Below are positions 44,538 to 54,091 of a stretch of DNA of 58,305 nt, piece by piece. The position numbers were made by a program, and so were the translations under genes. Under the pieces are notes generated by a model. It was given only the letters and a program-made list of their open reading frames with translations, searched no databases and was not told the origin of the DNA. Every line of letters starts with the position of its first letter. Position 1 is the stretch's first letter. Source of the stretch: Lachnospiraceae bacterium. Its GTDB lineage: Bacteria > Bacillota > Clostridia > Lachnospirales > Lachnospiraceae. The stretch lies in the NCBI GenBank assembly GCA_009911195.1, contig QXWV01000097.1, positions 1-58,305 on the forward strand, in the 5' to 3' direction.

Positions 44538-46028
44538 ATGGAAATTTTATACAATAGTACGAGGGATAATAGTATTCAGGTAAAGGCTTCGGAAGCTATT
44601 TTAAAGGGGCTGTCCGATGATGGCGGATTATTCGTGCCGGACCATATACCGGTGCTTGAAAAAAGCCTGAAAGAACTGTCGGGGATGTCCTATCAGGAAA
44701 TCGCTTATGAAGTGATGCGCTTGTATTTGACGGATTTTACGGAGGAGGAGCTGAAGCATTGTATCTCCAACGCCTATGATTCCAAGTTCGACACAGAAGA
44801 AATTGCACCTTTGGTACAGGCGGATGGTACGTATTTCCTGGAACTGTTTCATGGTGCGACCATTGCCTTTAAGGATATGGCATTATCCATCCTGCCCCAT
44901 CTGATGACTACAGCGGCACGGAAAAATAAGGTAGAAAATGAAATTGTTATATTGACAGCTACTTCCGGAGATACGGGGAAAGCGGCCTTGTCCGGCTTTG
45001 CGGGGGTGAAGGGAACGAAGATTATCGTATTTTATCCCAAAAGCGGCGTCAGCCCTATCCAGGAGCGGCAGATGGTTACCCAGAAAGGGGAAAATACATA
45101 TGTAGTGGGTATCCATGGCAACTTTGACGATGCCCAGGGAGGAGTAAAAAAGCTTTTTTCGGATAAGGAACTGTCGGAAAGGATGGACAGGCAGGGATAT
45201 CAGTTTTCTTCTGCCAATTCCATTAATATCGGACGTCTGGTGCCCCAGATTGTGTACTATGTGTACGCTTATGTAAAGCTTTTGGAAAAAGGTGGGATAG
45301 GAGAAGGGGATAAGATAAATGTAGTAGTCCCTACCGGGAACTTTGGCAATATCCTGGCTGCCTTTTATGCGAAAAATATGGGGCTGCCTATCGGCAGGCT
45401 GATTTGTGCATCCAATGACAATAAAGTGCTGTATGATTTCTTCCGTACAGGTATATATGATAAAAACAGGGAATTCGTGCTGACCAGTTCCCCGTCCATG
45501 GACATACTGATTTCCAGCAATCTGGAGCGCCTGATATACCGGATAGCGGGCAATGACCCGGAAAGGAACAGGGATTATATGAAGGCTCTGGGAGGAGTGG
45601 GAAAATATGAAATTACCCAGGAAATGAGGGAAAAGCTGACGGATTTCTATGGAGGTTTCGCATCGGAAGAGGAGGCGGCGCAGACTATCCGGGCATTGCA
45701 TGAAAATTGCGGATATATTATAGATACCCATACTGCAGTAGCGGCCTGCGTATACCATAAATATGTGGAGGAGACTGGAGATGATACACCAGCCGTTATC
45801 GCTTCTACGGCCAGCCCCTATAAATTCACAAGAAGCGTTATGAAGTCCATTGACGAAAAATATGATACCATGACAGATTTTGATTTGGTGGATGAATTGT
45901 CCGCCCTTTCCAAAGTGGCAATACCTAAGGCAATTGAAGAAATACGTTCGGCATCGGTGGTGCATGACCATGTTTGTGAAAAGGATGGGATGGAGCAGGC
46001 AGTGGAAACGTTTTTAGGGTTACAATAG
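44538..46028 (+). CDS. thrC: threonine synthase
   Basis: The 496-residue PLP enzyme converts O-phosphohomoserine to threonine. PLP is bound at Lys112 in AFKDMA. The N-terminus STRDNSIQVKASEAI and ATSGDTGKAALSGF match the longer bacterial class. ATG 44538 is preferred over 44520 because GGGAGATG lies about 12 bases upstream. The gene follows its own promoter. Confidence 0.96.
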   Translation: MEILYNSTRDNSIQVKASEAILKGLSDDGGLFVPDHIPVLEKSLKELSGMSYQEIAYEVMRLYLTDFTEEELKHCISNAYDSKFDTEEIAPLVQADGTYFLELFHGATIAFKDMALSILPHLMTTAARKNKVENEIVILTATSGDTGKAALSGFAGVKGTKIIVFYPKSGVSPIQERQMVTQKGENTYVVGIHGNFDDAQGGVKKLFSDKELSERMDRQGYQFSSANSINIGRLVPQIVYYVYAYVKLLEKGGIGEGDKINVVVPTGNFGNILAAFYAKNMGLPIGRLICASNDNKVLYDFFRTGIYDKNREFVLTSSPSMDILISSNLERLIYRIAGNDPERNRDYMKALGGVGKYEITQEMREKLTDFYGGFASEEEAAQTIRALHENCGYIIDTHTAVAACVYHKYVEETGDDTPAVIASTASPYKFTRSVMKSIDEKYDTMTDFDLVDELSALSKVAIPKAIEEIRSASVVHDHVCEKDGMEQAVETFLGLQ

Positions 46029-46046
46029 CAGGGAAGTGAGGAAAAT

Positions 46047-46388
46047 ATGGGAACGAATCTATTCGATTACCTGATTATATTAAGCGGGTTGTATCTTGTT
46101 TATACGGCTGTCAATATGAAACAAAGCGGCGAGGTAAAAAACGGGGTTATTGTCAGCAAGGATGTGGATGTTAACAGAATAAGGGATAAAGAAGGCTTTA
46201 TCAAATACATGTATGGCAGGGTGCTTATAATCGGTGGACTGGCCATTGCAGTGGGCGGCGTGGGGATATTGAGTACTTGGCTGAATTGGCCTGGATATCT
46301 TTCCCTGCTTGCTACCGGGGGATATTTAATTGTGATTATTTGTTTTGCGGTAGCTTCCGCGAAGGCAAGGAAGATATTCATTGATTGA
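46047..46388 (+). CDS. small membrane protein, unknown function
   Basis: The 113-residue protein has three predicted transmembrane segments (about 6-24, 60-80 and 86-106). Between the first two lies a polar loop with VIVSKDVDVNRIRDKEGF. GAAGTGAGG precedes the ATG. It begins 18 bases after thrC and is probably co-transcribed. I do not recognise the family. Confidence 0.75.
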   Translation: MGTNLFDYLIILSGLYLVYTAVNMKQSGEVKNGVIVSKDVDVNRIRDKEGFIKYMYGRVLIIGGLAIAVGGVGILSTWLNWPGYLSLLATGGYLIVIICFAVASAKARKIFID

Positions 46389-46448
46389 TTTTAAGTTGTT
46401 CTAAGCTGAACAGGTAAAAATGCATTTCAAAACATCATATATATGCTA

Positions 46449-46479
46449 AAAAAGGGGCTGTTATCAACAGCCCCTTTTT
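46449..46479. terminator. bidirectional terminator
   Basis: A 13-bp stem AAAAGGGGCTGTT / AACAGCCCCTTTT with a 3-base loop has A and T runs on both sides. It serves the thrC operon on plus and citrate synthase on minus. Confidence 0.9.
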
Positions 46480-46480
46480 A

Positions 46481-46534
46481 TGCAATATGCCCGGAGCATT
46501 CCGCAGCCAAGGCTTTTGACACCCTAATCTTATA
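46481..46534. repeat. copy of the dispersed palindromic repeat, minus orientation
   Basis: The reverse complement begins TATAAGATTAGGGTGTCAAA and continues through GGCTGCGGA to CATATTGCA. It matches the left arm at 11923-11976 along its length with several substitutions. It adjoins the bidirectional terminator. Confidence 0.85.
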
Positions 46535-46555
46535 AATAAACAAAATGATACAAGC

Positions 46556-47923
46556 TTATGACCTGGAAGAAATATCCATGTAAGGATGGTCCATCCCTAT
46601 GGGCTTGTAGGCTGGGCGGATAATTTTGCCGTTGTTAGCCAGCTCCTCCATACGGTGCGCGCTCCAACCGGAAATTCGGGCCATGGCGAAAATAGGTGTG
46701 TACAATTCCATAGGCAGTTCCAGCATATGATAAACAAAACCGGAATAAAAGTCTACGTTAATGCTTACCCCCTTATAAATCTGCCGCTCCTTTGCAATAA
46801 CTTCAGGCGCCAGCCGTTCCACCAGGGAGTAAAGTTCAAATTCCCTCTGCAATCCTTTTTCCACGGATAATTTTTCCACAAAGGACTTAAAAATAACGGC
46901 ACGTGGGTCGGATTTGGAGTAAACGGCATGCCCTACGCCATATATCAATCCGGCATGGTCGAAAGCGTCTTTGTTCAGGAGCTTGGTCAGATAAACGGAT
47001 ACTTCCTCTTCATCGGTCCAATCATATACTTCCCGTTTCATGTCTTCAAACATTTGCACGACTTTTATATTTGCGCCGCCATGCCTGGGGCCTTTTAAAG
47101 AGCCGATAGCCGCTGCAATGACGGAATACGTATCGGTGAGGGAAGAAGTCACCACATGGGTGGTGAAAGTGGAGTTATTACCGCCGCCATGTTCCATATG
47201 CAGCACCAGGGCGATATCCAGAATCCTCGCTTCCAAAGGCGTATATGCGCTGTCAGGGCGGAGAATATGCAGTATATTTTCCGCAGCGGAAAGTTCCGGC
47301 TGAGGGGAATGGATATATAAGCTCTTCCCATCATGATAATAGCTGTATGCCTGATACCCATAAATAGAAAGCAAAGGGAACAGGCTGATAAGCTGCAGGC
47401 ATTGCCTGAGCACATTGGGCAAAGAAGTGTCATCGGCACGGTCATCATAAGAATAGAGGGTAAGGACGCTCCTTGCCAGAGTATTCATCATGTCCTTGCT
47501 GGGCGCTTTCATAATAATATCCCGGACAAAATTAGTGGGGAGATTACGGTAAAAGGCAAGCAGGTTCTGGAAATCCTCCAATTCCTTTTGGTTGGGAAGC
47601 TTATCAAATAATAAAAGGTATGTAACTTCTTCAAAGCCGAACCGGTTATCTTTGGTAAAACCGGAAACCAAATCTTTTACATTATATCCCCGGTAAAATA
47701 AGTCTCCATGAATAGGAATCTGTACGCCGTCCACCATACGGTTGGCGCGGACATCGGATATGCGGGTAAGACCTGCCAGAACGCCCTTCCCATTTAAATC
47801 CCTGAGCCCCCTCTTTACGTCAAACTTTGTGAACAGCTCAGTAGCAATCATATCGGCCTGTTCATTTAATTTGGCAAGCCTTATGATTTCGGGTGTTACT
47901 TCAGAATAAATGTTGTGTTCCAT
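46556..47923 (-). CDS. citrate synthase
   Basis: The 455-residue protein condenses oxaloacetate and acetyl-CoA. Active-site landmarks are EHGGGNNSTFTTHV (His), GPRHGGANIKV (His) and GVGHAVYSKSDPRA (Asp). It is longer than the usual 370-430 because of an N-terminal extension that is common in clostridial versions, so a methylcitrate synthase role cannot be excluded. AAAGGGGG precedes the start. Oxaloacetate links it to the decarboxylase operon at 6353 in metabolism only. Confidence 0.92.
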   Translation of the reverse strand: MEHNIYSEVTPEIIRLAKLNEQADMIATELFTKFDVKRGLRDLNGKGVLAGLTRISDVRANRMVDGVQIPIHGDLFYRGYNVKDLVSGFTKDNRFGFEEVTYLLLFDKLPNQKELEDFQNLLAFYRNLPTNFVRDIIMKAPSKDMMNTLARSVLTLYSYDDRADDTSLPNVLRQCLQLISLFPLLSIYGYQAYSYYHDGKSLYIHSPQPELSAAENILHILRPDSAYTPLEARILDIALVLHMEHGGGNNSTFTTHVVTSSLTDTYSVIAAAIGSLKGPRHGGANIKVVQMFEDMKREVYDWTDEEEVSVYLTKLLNKDAFDHAGLIYGVGHAVYSKSDPRAVIFKSFVEKLSVEKGLQREFELYSLVERLAPEVIAKERQIYKGVSINVDFYSGFVYHMLELPMELYTPIFAMARISGWSAHRMEELANNGKIIRPAYKPIGMDHPYMDISSRS

Positions 47924-48079
47924 AGCTGGCCCCCTTTCAAAATAATATTACAAGTTATCGGTGGCTAAGGCTTAAAAAAGACCATTAACAACTACATAAT
48001 ATCACAAAACCGGAAGGAATTGTAGAGAAAAGTTAAAAAATTCTGGAAATATTTGTGGTTTGGCGGAAAAGCTGATATA

Positions 48080-48280
48080 ATGATTAAAAGTATACCATAT
48101 GGAAAATCATGGCTTCAAAGCATACAGGAACTTGTTCCACAATATGGGGCCGGAGGAGATTTGCAGGGCTGGGCTACTGGAATATGGGAGTACCGGATGG
48201 CAGGAATATTGGAGTATTGGATTACTGGGATTTTGAAGTATTGGATGACTGGAATTAAGAAAGGAATTGACGGAAAATGA
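48080..48280 (+). CDS. small ORF over a tandem repeat, doubtful
   Basis: The 66-codon frame starts at ATG 48080 and overlaps the first bases of the aminopeptidase gene. Its C-terminal half repeats an 8-residue unit like GILEYWIT because the DNA carries 24-base repeats. No clear ribosome binding site is visible. It is probably not a gene. Confidence 0.2.
   Translation: MIKSIPYGKSWLQSIQELVPQYGAGGDLQGWATGIWEYRMAGILEYWITGILKYWMTGIKKGIDGK
48167..48262 (+). repeat. 24-bp imperfect tandem repeat, four units
   Basis: Units at 48167-48190, 48191-48214, 48215-48238 and 48239-48262 share a TATTGGATTACTGG-like core. They end 14 bases before the aminopeptidase start. They fill the second half of the 353-bp gap after citrate synthase. 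Confidence 0.8.
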
Positions 48281-50094
48281 ATGGGAAGATTCAAACAAGG
48301 CTTGCATTGCTAAGGGATGGGATGAAGAAGGAAGGCGTGGATTTTTATATGATTCCAACGTCTGATTTTCATAATTCGGAATATGTGGACGATTTTTTTA
48401 AAGCCAGGGAATATTTTTCGGGCTTTACGGGTTCTAACGGAACATTGGTGGTCGGGCAGGATATGGCAGGGCTGTGGACTGACGGGCGTTATTTTATACA
48501 GGCACAACGGGAATTGGAGGGCACAGGTGTGACCCTGTTCAGGATGCAGGAAGAAGGGGTGCCGGAAATACCGGATTTCTTATATGAGCGGATGAAAGAG
48601 GGGCAGAAGCTGGGATTTGACGGACGCACGGTAAGCTGTAGGGAAGGCCGGAAACTGGAAAAAAAGCTGGCTGGGAATATGCTGGGGGGAAAAAGAATAG
48701 AAATTTGCTATGGGATGGACTTAGCCGCAGGAATATGGACGGAGCGGCCAAAGCTGCCTTGCCATAAAGTGACGGTGCTGCCGGAAGAAATAAGCGGCAG
48801 GAGTGTGGCGGAAAAGTTAGAGGATGTGAGGGAAAAAGTAAAAGAAGCGGGAGCCCAATACCTTTTATTAAGTAAACTGGATGACCTGATGTGGCTTCTC
48901 AATATCCGGGGAAATGATGTGAAGTGCAATCCGGTGGCTTTATCTTATGGCTTCCTAACCATGGAGGAGATGTACTTTTTCATCCAGCAGCCGGAGGTGA
49001 CGGAAGAATTCGCCAGGTATGCCAGGGAGAACCACATTACAGTAAAAGGATATGAGGAAATCGGGGATTTCCTGGACAGATATGATTATAAGGGGAAGGT
49101 TCTGCTGGATGAAAATAATATCAGCTATGCCTTATATAAAGCGGTTACCGGGCACACGGGGCATGTAGCGGGGGATAACCCCACGGAATTAATGAAGGCG
49201 GTGAAAAATGCCACGGAGCTTTCAAAAATCGAAGAGGTGTACCGGAAGGACAGCGCAGCCGTTATCAAATTTATTTACTGGTTGAAAAAGAATATCGGGA
49301 AACAGGAAATTACAGAAGTTTCGGCGGCAGAATACATGGATAATCTGCGGCGGGATACGGAAGGCTTCCTGGATTTATCATTCCCAACAATCAGCGCCTA
49401 CAAAGACAGCGCGGCTATGATGCATTATGAAGCAACGGAAGAGAACCATAAAGTTCTTTCAAAGGAAGGGATGCTTCTGGTGGATTCCGGCGGGCAGTAT
49501 CTGGGAGGGACTACAGATGTGACCAGGACGATTGTTCTGGGGCAAATGGATGACGAGATAAAGATGCATTATACGTTAGTGGCTGTGGGGATGCTGCAGT
49601 TGACGGATGCGAAATTTTTATACGGATGTACAGGAAGAAACCTGGACATCCTGGCGAGGCAGCCGCTTTGGAGCAAAGGGATTGACTACAAATGCGGAAC
49701 GGGCCATGGCATCGGCTATATGTTAAATGTCCATGAAGGCCCCCAGAATATACGTTGGCGTTTTACGTCTGCAATGAAGGAAGCGGTTATCGAACCGGGG
49801 ATGATTGTTTCCAACGAACCGGGAGTATACAAAGAAGGAAGCCACGGCATCCGTATAGAAAATATCCTGGCGGCAGAAAATGCTGAGAAGAATGAGGACG
49901 GACAGTTTATGCGTTTTCGCACCCTTACGTTTGTGCCGATTGACAAAGACGGGATTGATATTTCCTATATGCAGCCGGTGGATGTGGAACGGTTGAACCG
50001 CTACCATGCACAGGTATATGAAAAAACGCAGGAATACCTGACGCAGGAAGAGAGGGAATGGCTGGCGGAGGTTACGGCGCCTATAGGGAAATAG
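48277..50094 (+). CDS. Xaa-Pro aminopeptidase, M24B family
   Basis: The 605-residue protein has two creatinase-type N-terminal domains (1 to about 300) and a pita-bread catalytic domain. The five metal ligands are visible: Asp403 (VDSGG), Asp414 (TTDVTRT), His477 (TGHGIGY), Glu514 (SNEPGVY) and Glu528 (RIEN). It removes an N-terminal residue before proline in the cytoplasm. Length matches the long, roughly 600-residue class. AAAGGAA upstream supports the start. Confidence 0.94.
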   Translation: MNGKIQTRLALLRDGMKKEGVDFYMIPTSDFHNSEYVDDFFKAREYFSGFTGSNGTLVVGQDMAGLWTDGRYFIQAQRELEGTGVTLFRMQEEGVPEIPDFLYERMKEGQKLGFDGRTVSCREGRKLEKKLAGNMLGGKRIEICYGMDLAAGIWTERPKLPCHKVTVLPEEISGRSVAEKLEDVREKVKEAGAQYLLLSKLDDLMWLLNIRGNDVKCNPVALSYGFLTMEEMYFFIQQPEVTEEFARYARENHITVKGYEEIGDFLDRYDYKGKVLLDENNISYALYKAVTGHTGHVAGDNPTELMKAVKNATELSKIEEVYRKDSAAVIKFIYWLKKNIGKQEITEVSAAEYMDNLRRDTEGFLDLSFPTISAYKDSAAMMHYEATEENHKVLSKEGMLLVDSGGQYLGGTTDVTRTIVLGQMDDEIKMHYTLVAVGMLQLTDAKFLYGCTGRNLDILARQPLWSKGIDYKCGTGHGIGYMLNVHEGPQNIRWRFTSAMKEAVIEPGMIVSNEPGVYKEGSHGIRIENILAAENAEKNEDGQFMRFRTLTFVPIDKDGIDISYMQPVDVERLNRYHAQVYEKTQEYLTQEEREWLAEVTAPIGK

Positions 50095-50103
50095 GGCGAT
50101 GCT

Positions 50104-50694
50104 GTGGAATTTATGGAAGAGCAGAAATTTAAACTGCCGCCATATGCAATGGTGAATCTGGAAAGCGGGAGCTACCAACTGATACGTTATTTGCTGGATA
50201 TGGGGCACAGGGATATTTATTTTTTAAGCTCTAACAGGGAAATGATACCAACTGCCACACGTATAAACGGGTATAAGCGCGCCTTTGAAGAGTATGGTTT
50301 ACAGGTAGATGACGGAAAGTTTGTTGACTGCAACGCAGTGGCTTTTGAACAGGCATTTCAAATGACAGAGGAACTGGTGCAGTCGGGAAAAAATATTGAT
50401 GCTATAGTCGCCATGAATGATATGATGGCATTAGGGGCATTGAGGGTTTTGATGAATAAAGGTGTACGTATACCGGAAGAGATATCGTTGGCAGGATATG
50501 ATGATGTGATTTTTTCCAATGTTGCGGCTATACCTCTGACAACAGTGCGGCAGGATATTTTCCGCCTTAGCCGGGCGGCCGTGGATATGCTTGTAAGGAT
50601 GATTGGGGGGGGACAGGGGAACGAACATTTTATGATTGAGCCGGATTTGGTAGTGCGGAAATCCACGGGCAGGAAGCAGACGAAGACACCTTGA
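50104..50694 (+). pseudogene. LacI-family regulator fragment lacking the DNA-binding domain
   Basis: About 196 codons encode the second half of a LacI-type periplasmic-binding-like domain: MGHRDIYFLSS, INGYKRAFEEYG, IDAIVAMNDMMALGAL, LAGYDDVIFSN and PLTTVRQD, then a normal C-terminus. The helix-turn-helix and roughly the first 140 residues are missing. The previous gene's coding region lies directly upstream, so they were lost, not hidden in another frame. The frame itself is intact. The start would be GTG 50104 or ATG 50113 with no good ribosome binding site. Confidence 0.85.
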
Positions 50695-50712
50695 ATTCCC
50701 TATTGGAGAAGA

Positions 50713-50752
50713 GGCAGTTGCTCTTGTAAAACAGAGCGGCTGCCATATTTTT
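50713..50752 (+). terminator. probable terminator after the LacI fragment
   Basis: Stem GGCAG-TT-GCTCT with AGAGC-GG-CTGCC has an 8-base loop and is followed by ATATTTTTG. Confidence 0.55.
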
Positions 50753-50765
50753 GTGGAAGATATTG

Positions 50766-50817
50766 CATGGGCCAAAGGCTCTGCCCGCTGCGCTGCCCAT
50801 GAAAATTGATTTCCGTG
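50766..50817. repeat. dispersed palindromic element, second family, copy 2
   Basis: The segment from 50781 to 50814 is the reverse complement of 27094-27127 with two changes. CATGGGC (50766-50772) pairs with GCCCATG (50795-50801). It lies upstream of the FapA-family gene. Confidence 0.75.
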
Positions 50818-50905
50818 TGTATGGCAAATTACCTATGGATTTTTTCATTTATATGTTGTATAATATTGTATATTTTATTATAATGACGAAAGGTTAATTT
50901 TCGAT

Positions 50906-52972
50906 ATGTTTGAAAATCAGTTTTCACCTCAAAATTCTCGGCTGGATATAGTAGAAAATTCAGAATATATGAAAGAGCAATATCAGGAGATTCTCCTTGG
51001 AAAAGAGGAGGGGCTGGATATTTCCTTATATTCCAATCCGGAATTCAATTGGCTTCAGATGGAGCAGATTCGAATGGGAATCAAGGATAAAATAGATGTA
51101 TCCGTGTATGCGGAGCCTTCTTACAGCTATGAAACGATGAAGCAAATCAGGCTCTCTATTTATTCTGCGAAAGACCTTACCAGCTATTTGGACAGAGGAT
51201 TTGTAGATGATGAACTGGAGCAGATTAGGCTTGCCCTGGAAGACGGGCTTGATATTGATAAATGGCTGACTGATGATATGTATGTGCAGCAGATTTATGA
51301 AATCAGGATAGGGCTGTATGAGGATTTGGATGTATCCGTTTATGCTAATTCACGCTACAACTGGATGCAGATGAAGGAAATACGCCTTGGTTTGGAGAAA
51401 AAACTGAAAGTGTCATTCTATACCAATTATTTATTCAGCCATTGGCAAATGAGGGAAATCCGTCTGGGGCTGGAGGCGGGTTTAGATGTAGCGCCTTATG
51501 CCAAGCTTATTTTTTCCGGAACGGATATGAAGGAAAAAAGGGAACAGCTTTTAAAAGAAAAAACAACAAAATATACAACAACTGACAAGCTGGGGTTCGA
51601 CCTGAAGTCCTTGAAAAAAAAGGAATTCAGTATTTTTGTAGAGGAAAATGGTACCAAAGCCTTTGCCTTTATCCAGAGGATTCCGGGAAATTCGGTTACG
51701 GAAGATGATATTTATGATACATTGAAGACGAGGGGCATTACTATCGGAATCAAGCATGAAGCTATTACCGATATGGTTAAGAAAAGAAGGTTGAATGAAA
51801 AAATATTGATTGCGGAAGGAACGCCTGCTGAGCCTGGTGAGAATGGATGGTTTGAATTTTTTGTCCGTCTGGATTTACCCCGTATCCCAGCGCCTCTTCC
51901 GGATGGAGGTGTTGATTATGTAAATATCGAAGCGTTTGAGATGGTGGAGGAAGGGGAGAGGATTGCCCTTTATCATCCGGCTCAAAAAGGGAAAGATGGA
52001 CAGAATGTTTTCGGCGAAGTGCTTCATGCGAACAGTGGAGTTGAAAAGAAACCACTGAAGGGGAAAGGGTTTATCATTGCTCCTGATGGAGTGACATACC
52101 TTGCAGCGTTTGGAGGAAAATTCGAATATCTCAATGGGAAAATAATTATTTCCAATATGATTATTGTGCGTGAAGATGTGACAGCGGTTACAGGAAAGCT
52201 GGAGGTTGACGGTTCCGTATATGTGATTGGAAGTGTTTATTCCGGTGGTTTCATTGCAGCAAGCGGGGATATTATTGTAGAACATAATGTCGAGGCAGGC
52301 AGGCTGATAGCCGGCGGCAATGTGATGATAAAAAAGGGGAGCTGCTCTAAGTATGACTGTTTTATTGAGGCGAAAGGTGAGGTTTCCGGGAGCTTCTTTG
52401 AAGCAGCCAATATCAATGCAGATGGCAATGTAAAAGCGAATTATATTATGAACAGCAATATCTATACAATGGGAAAAGTAATTGTATCCGGTACGAAGGG
52501 AATGCTTCTTGGAGGCAGGACTTGTGCAGTAATGGGGGTGGACACATATAATTTGGGGAATAAATCCCATTTAAGGACACTCTTGGAAGTGGGGAAAAAT
52601 ACCCTTTATGACAAGAAACAAGCTGAATATGCCGAAAAGAGGGAACGTATTTTAGAGGAATTGGCAATGTTAGAAGAACATTGGAGTCGGACTTTACAAA
52701 TTCTCCCGAATAGTAAAGAAAAGGCGGTAGAACTTATTCAGAAACTGAATGCAGCCATTGTGACCAAGGACCATGAATTGGCCGATTTGGATGCTGATAT
52801 TTCTAAGCTGACCAATATAACTGACCAGGATATGAAAGCGGTTATTGTCAGGGGATATGCATATGAGGGGAGTATTGTTGATATTAATACCATAAGGTAT
52901 ACATTGCCGTCTCAGGTGTTCCGGGTTTTTTTCAAACTGAGAAACAGCAATGTGGTGATGGTGAAATTATAA
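50906..52972 (+). CDS. FapA (DUF342) family protein with seven 26-residue repeats
   Basis: The 688-residue protein has two parts. Residues 26-207 are seven back-to-back 26-residue repeats with the pattern M-x-x-IRLGL-x4-LDVSVYA-x5-W-x-Q. From about 245 the DUF342/FapA domain follows (residue runs such as NGWFEFFVRLDLP, a beta-helix of GSVYVIGSVYSGGFIAASGD type, and a coiled-coil near 560-640). FapA homologues act in polar assembly or flagellar/sporulation contexts, but the function is unclear. AAAGG precedes the ATG; candidate TATAAT boxes lie at 50859 and 50879. It is followed closely by the HD-GYP gene. Confidence 0.85.
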   Translation: MFENQFSPQNSRLDIVENSEYMKEQYQEILLGKEEGLDISLYSNPEFNWLQMEQIRMGIKDKIDVSVYAEPSYSYETMKQIRLSIYSAKDLTSYLDRGFVDDELEQIRLALEDGLDIDKWLTDDMYVQQIYEIRIGLYEDLDVSVYANSRYNWMQMKEIRLGLEKKLKVSFYTNYLFSHWQMREIRLGLEAGLDVAPYAKLIFSGTDMKEKREQLLKEKTTKYTTTDKLGFDLKSLKKKEFSIFVEENGTKAFAFIQRIPGNSVTEDDIYDTLKTRGITIGIKHEAITDMVKKRRLNEKILIAEGTPAEPGENGWFEFFVRLDLPRIPAPLPDGGVDYVNIEAFEMVEEGERIALYHPAQKGKDGQNVFGEVLHANSGVEKKPLKGKGFIIAPDGVTYLAAFGGKFEYLNGKIIISNMIIVREDVTAVTGKLEVDGSVYVIGSVYSGGFIAASGDIIVEHNVEAGRLIAGGNVMIKKGSCSKYDCFIEAKGEVSGSFFEAANINADGNVKANYIMNSNIYTMGKVIVSGTKGMLLGGRTCAVMGVDTYNLGNKSHLRTLLEVGKNTLYDKKQAEYAEKRERILEELAMLEEHWSRTLQILPNSKEKAVELIQKLNAAIVTKDHELADLDADISKLTNITDQDMKAVIVRGYAYEGSIVDINTIRYTLPSQVFRVFFKLRNSNVVMVKL

Positions 52973-52993
52973 AAAAGGAGATAAGGGCAGAGA

Positions 52994-54091
52994 ATGGTGC
53001 GCGATACAATTTTAATACTTGAAGATGATGATGCCAGCCGCTCCAAATTGGTGGGGTTATTAAAGGACAAATATAAAGTTATAGAAGTGTCAAATGAAAG
53101 GGATGGGGTTGAAGTTTTTAGAAAGCATGCATCCTCAATTGCTGTTGTTTTGGTGAACCTTATGATACCGGCTCAGGACAATTTTAAGGTGATGCATCAT
53201 TTAAGCAAAAAGGGCTTTTTGAAGCGAATTCCCTTTATTATGATAACAAGTGAGAAAACGGCTGAATATGAGAAGATAGGATATGAATATGGAATTGTAA
53301 GTTATATTAAAAAGCCGATTCATTCCGATGCTCTAAGGCAGCTTGTAGATAACGTGGTGGAAGTATTCCAATATAAAAGGCAGTTGGAGGTCACGGTAAA
53401 AATCCAGACAGAAAAGCTGAAAAAGCAGAATGCCATGCTAAAACTAATGACGGAAAAACAAAAGCATACAAATGAAATTATAGTTGATTCTTTGAGCAAT
53501 ATTGTAGAGTTCAGAAACTTGGAATCCGAGCGGCATATAAAAAGAATCCGGGAGTTTTCTTTTTGCCTCGGAACAAGCGTCATGGAACTGTATCCAGAGT
53601 ATGAGCTTACAAAAGAAAAAGTAGAAATGATTGGACGTGCATCCGTTTTGCATGATATTGGCAAGATTGTGGTTCCGGATAACATTATACTGAAATCCAG
53701 CAAGTTAAACGAAGACGAATTTGAAGTGATTAAAGCCCATACAACGAGGGGGGCGGAAATTATAGACAGGTTGATTCATATTGATGATGAAGAATTTTGC
53801 AGTTATGCTTATGATATTGCAAGGCATCATCATGAAAAATATGACGGAAAGGGTTATCCGGATGGCCTTAAGGGAGAAGATATCAGTATTGCGGCACAGA
53901 TAGTTTCCCTGGTGGATGTTTATGATGCACTTACTTCAAGGCGTGTCTATAAAGCGGCATACAAGACGGATAAAGCATTTCAGATGATTATAAACGGGCA
54001 AAGCAATGACTTTTCGTCTAAGCTGCTGAAAGCCTTTACTGAGGTGCGGGAGGAATTTGAGGCTATTGTTAAAAAATATTGTGACGATTGA
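52994..54091 (+). CDS. receiver-like/HD-GYP domain protein, probable c-di-GMP phosphodiesterase
   Basis: The 365-residue protein begins with a CheY-like domain (1 to about 120; acidic pocket EDDD near 10-13, Thr/Lys near ITSEK and KKPI). The phosphoacceptor position in VLVNLMIP is Asn55, so normal phosphorylation is not expected. A short coiled-coil (125-165) leads to an HD-GYP domain with His220-Asp221 (HDIGK), HHHEKYDG and Gly287-Tyr288-Pro289. The enzyme half looks intact and would degrade c-di-GMP. It lies 21 bases after the FapA-family gene. Confidence 0.9.
   Translation: MVRDTILILEDDDASRSKLVGLLKDKYKVIEVSNERDGVEVFRKHASSIAVVLVNLMIPAQDNFKVMHHLSKKGFLKRIPFIMITSEKTAEYEKIGYEYGIVSYIKKPIHSDALRQLVDNVVEVFQYKRQLEVTVKIQTEKLKKQNAMLKLMTEKQKHTNEIIVDSLSNIVEFRNLESERHIKRIREFSFCLGTSVMELYPEYELTKEKVEMIGRASVLHDIGKIVVPDNIILKSSKLNEDEFEVIKAHTTRGAEIIDRLIHIDDEEFCSYAYDIARHHHEKYDGKGYPDGLKGEDISIAAQIVSLVDVYDALTSRRVYKAAYKTDKAFQMIINGQSNDFSSKLLKAFTEVREEFEAIVKKYCDD

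Noticed and set aside
44883-45971. 362-codon open frame on the minus strand
   Set aside because: It is antisense to thrC, which is clearly identified.
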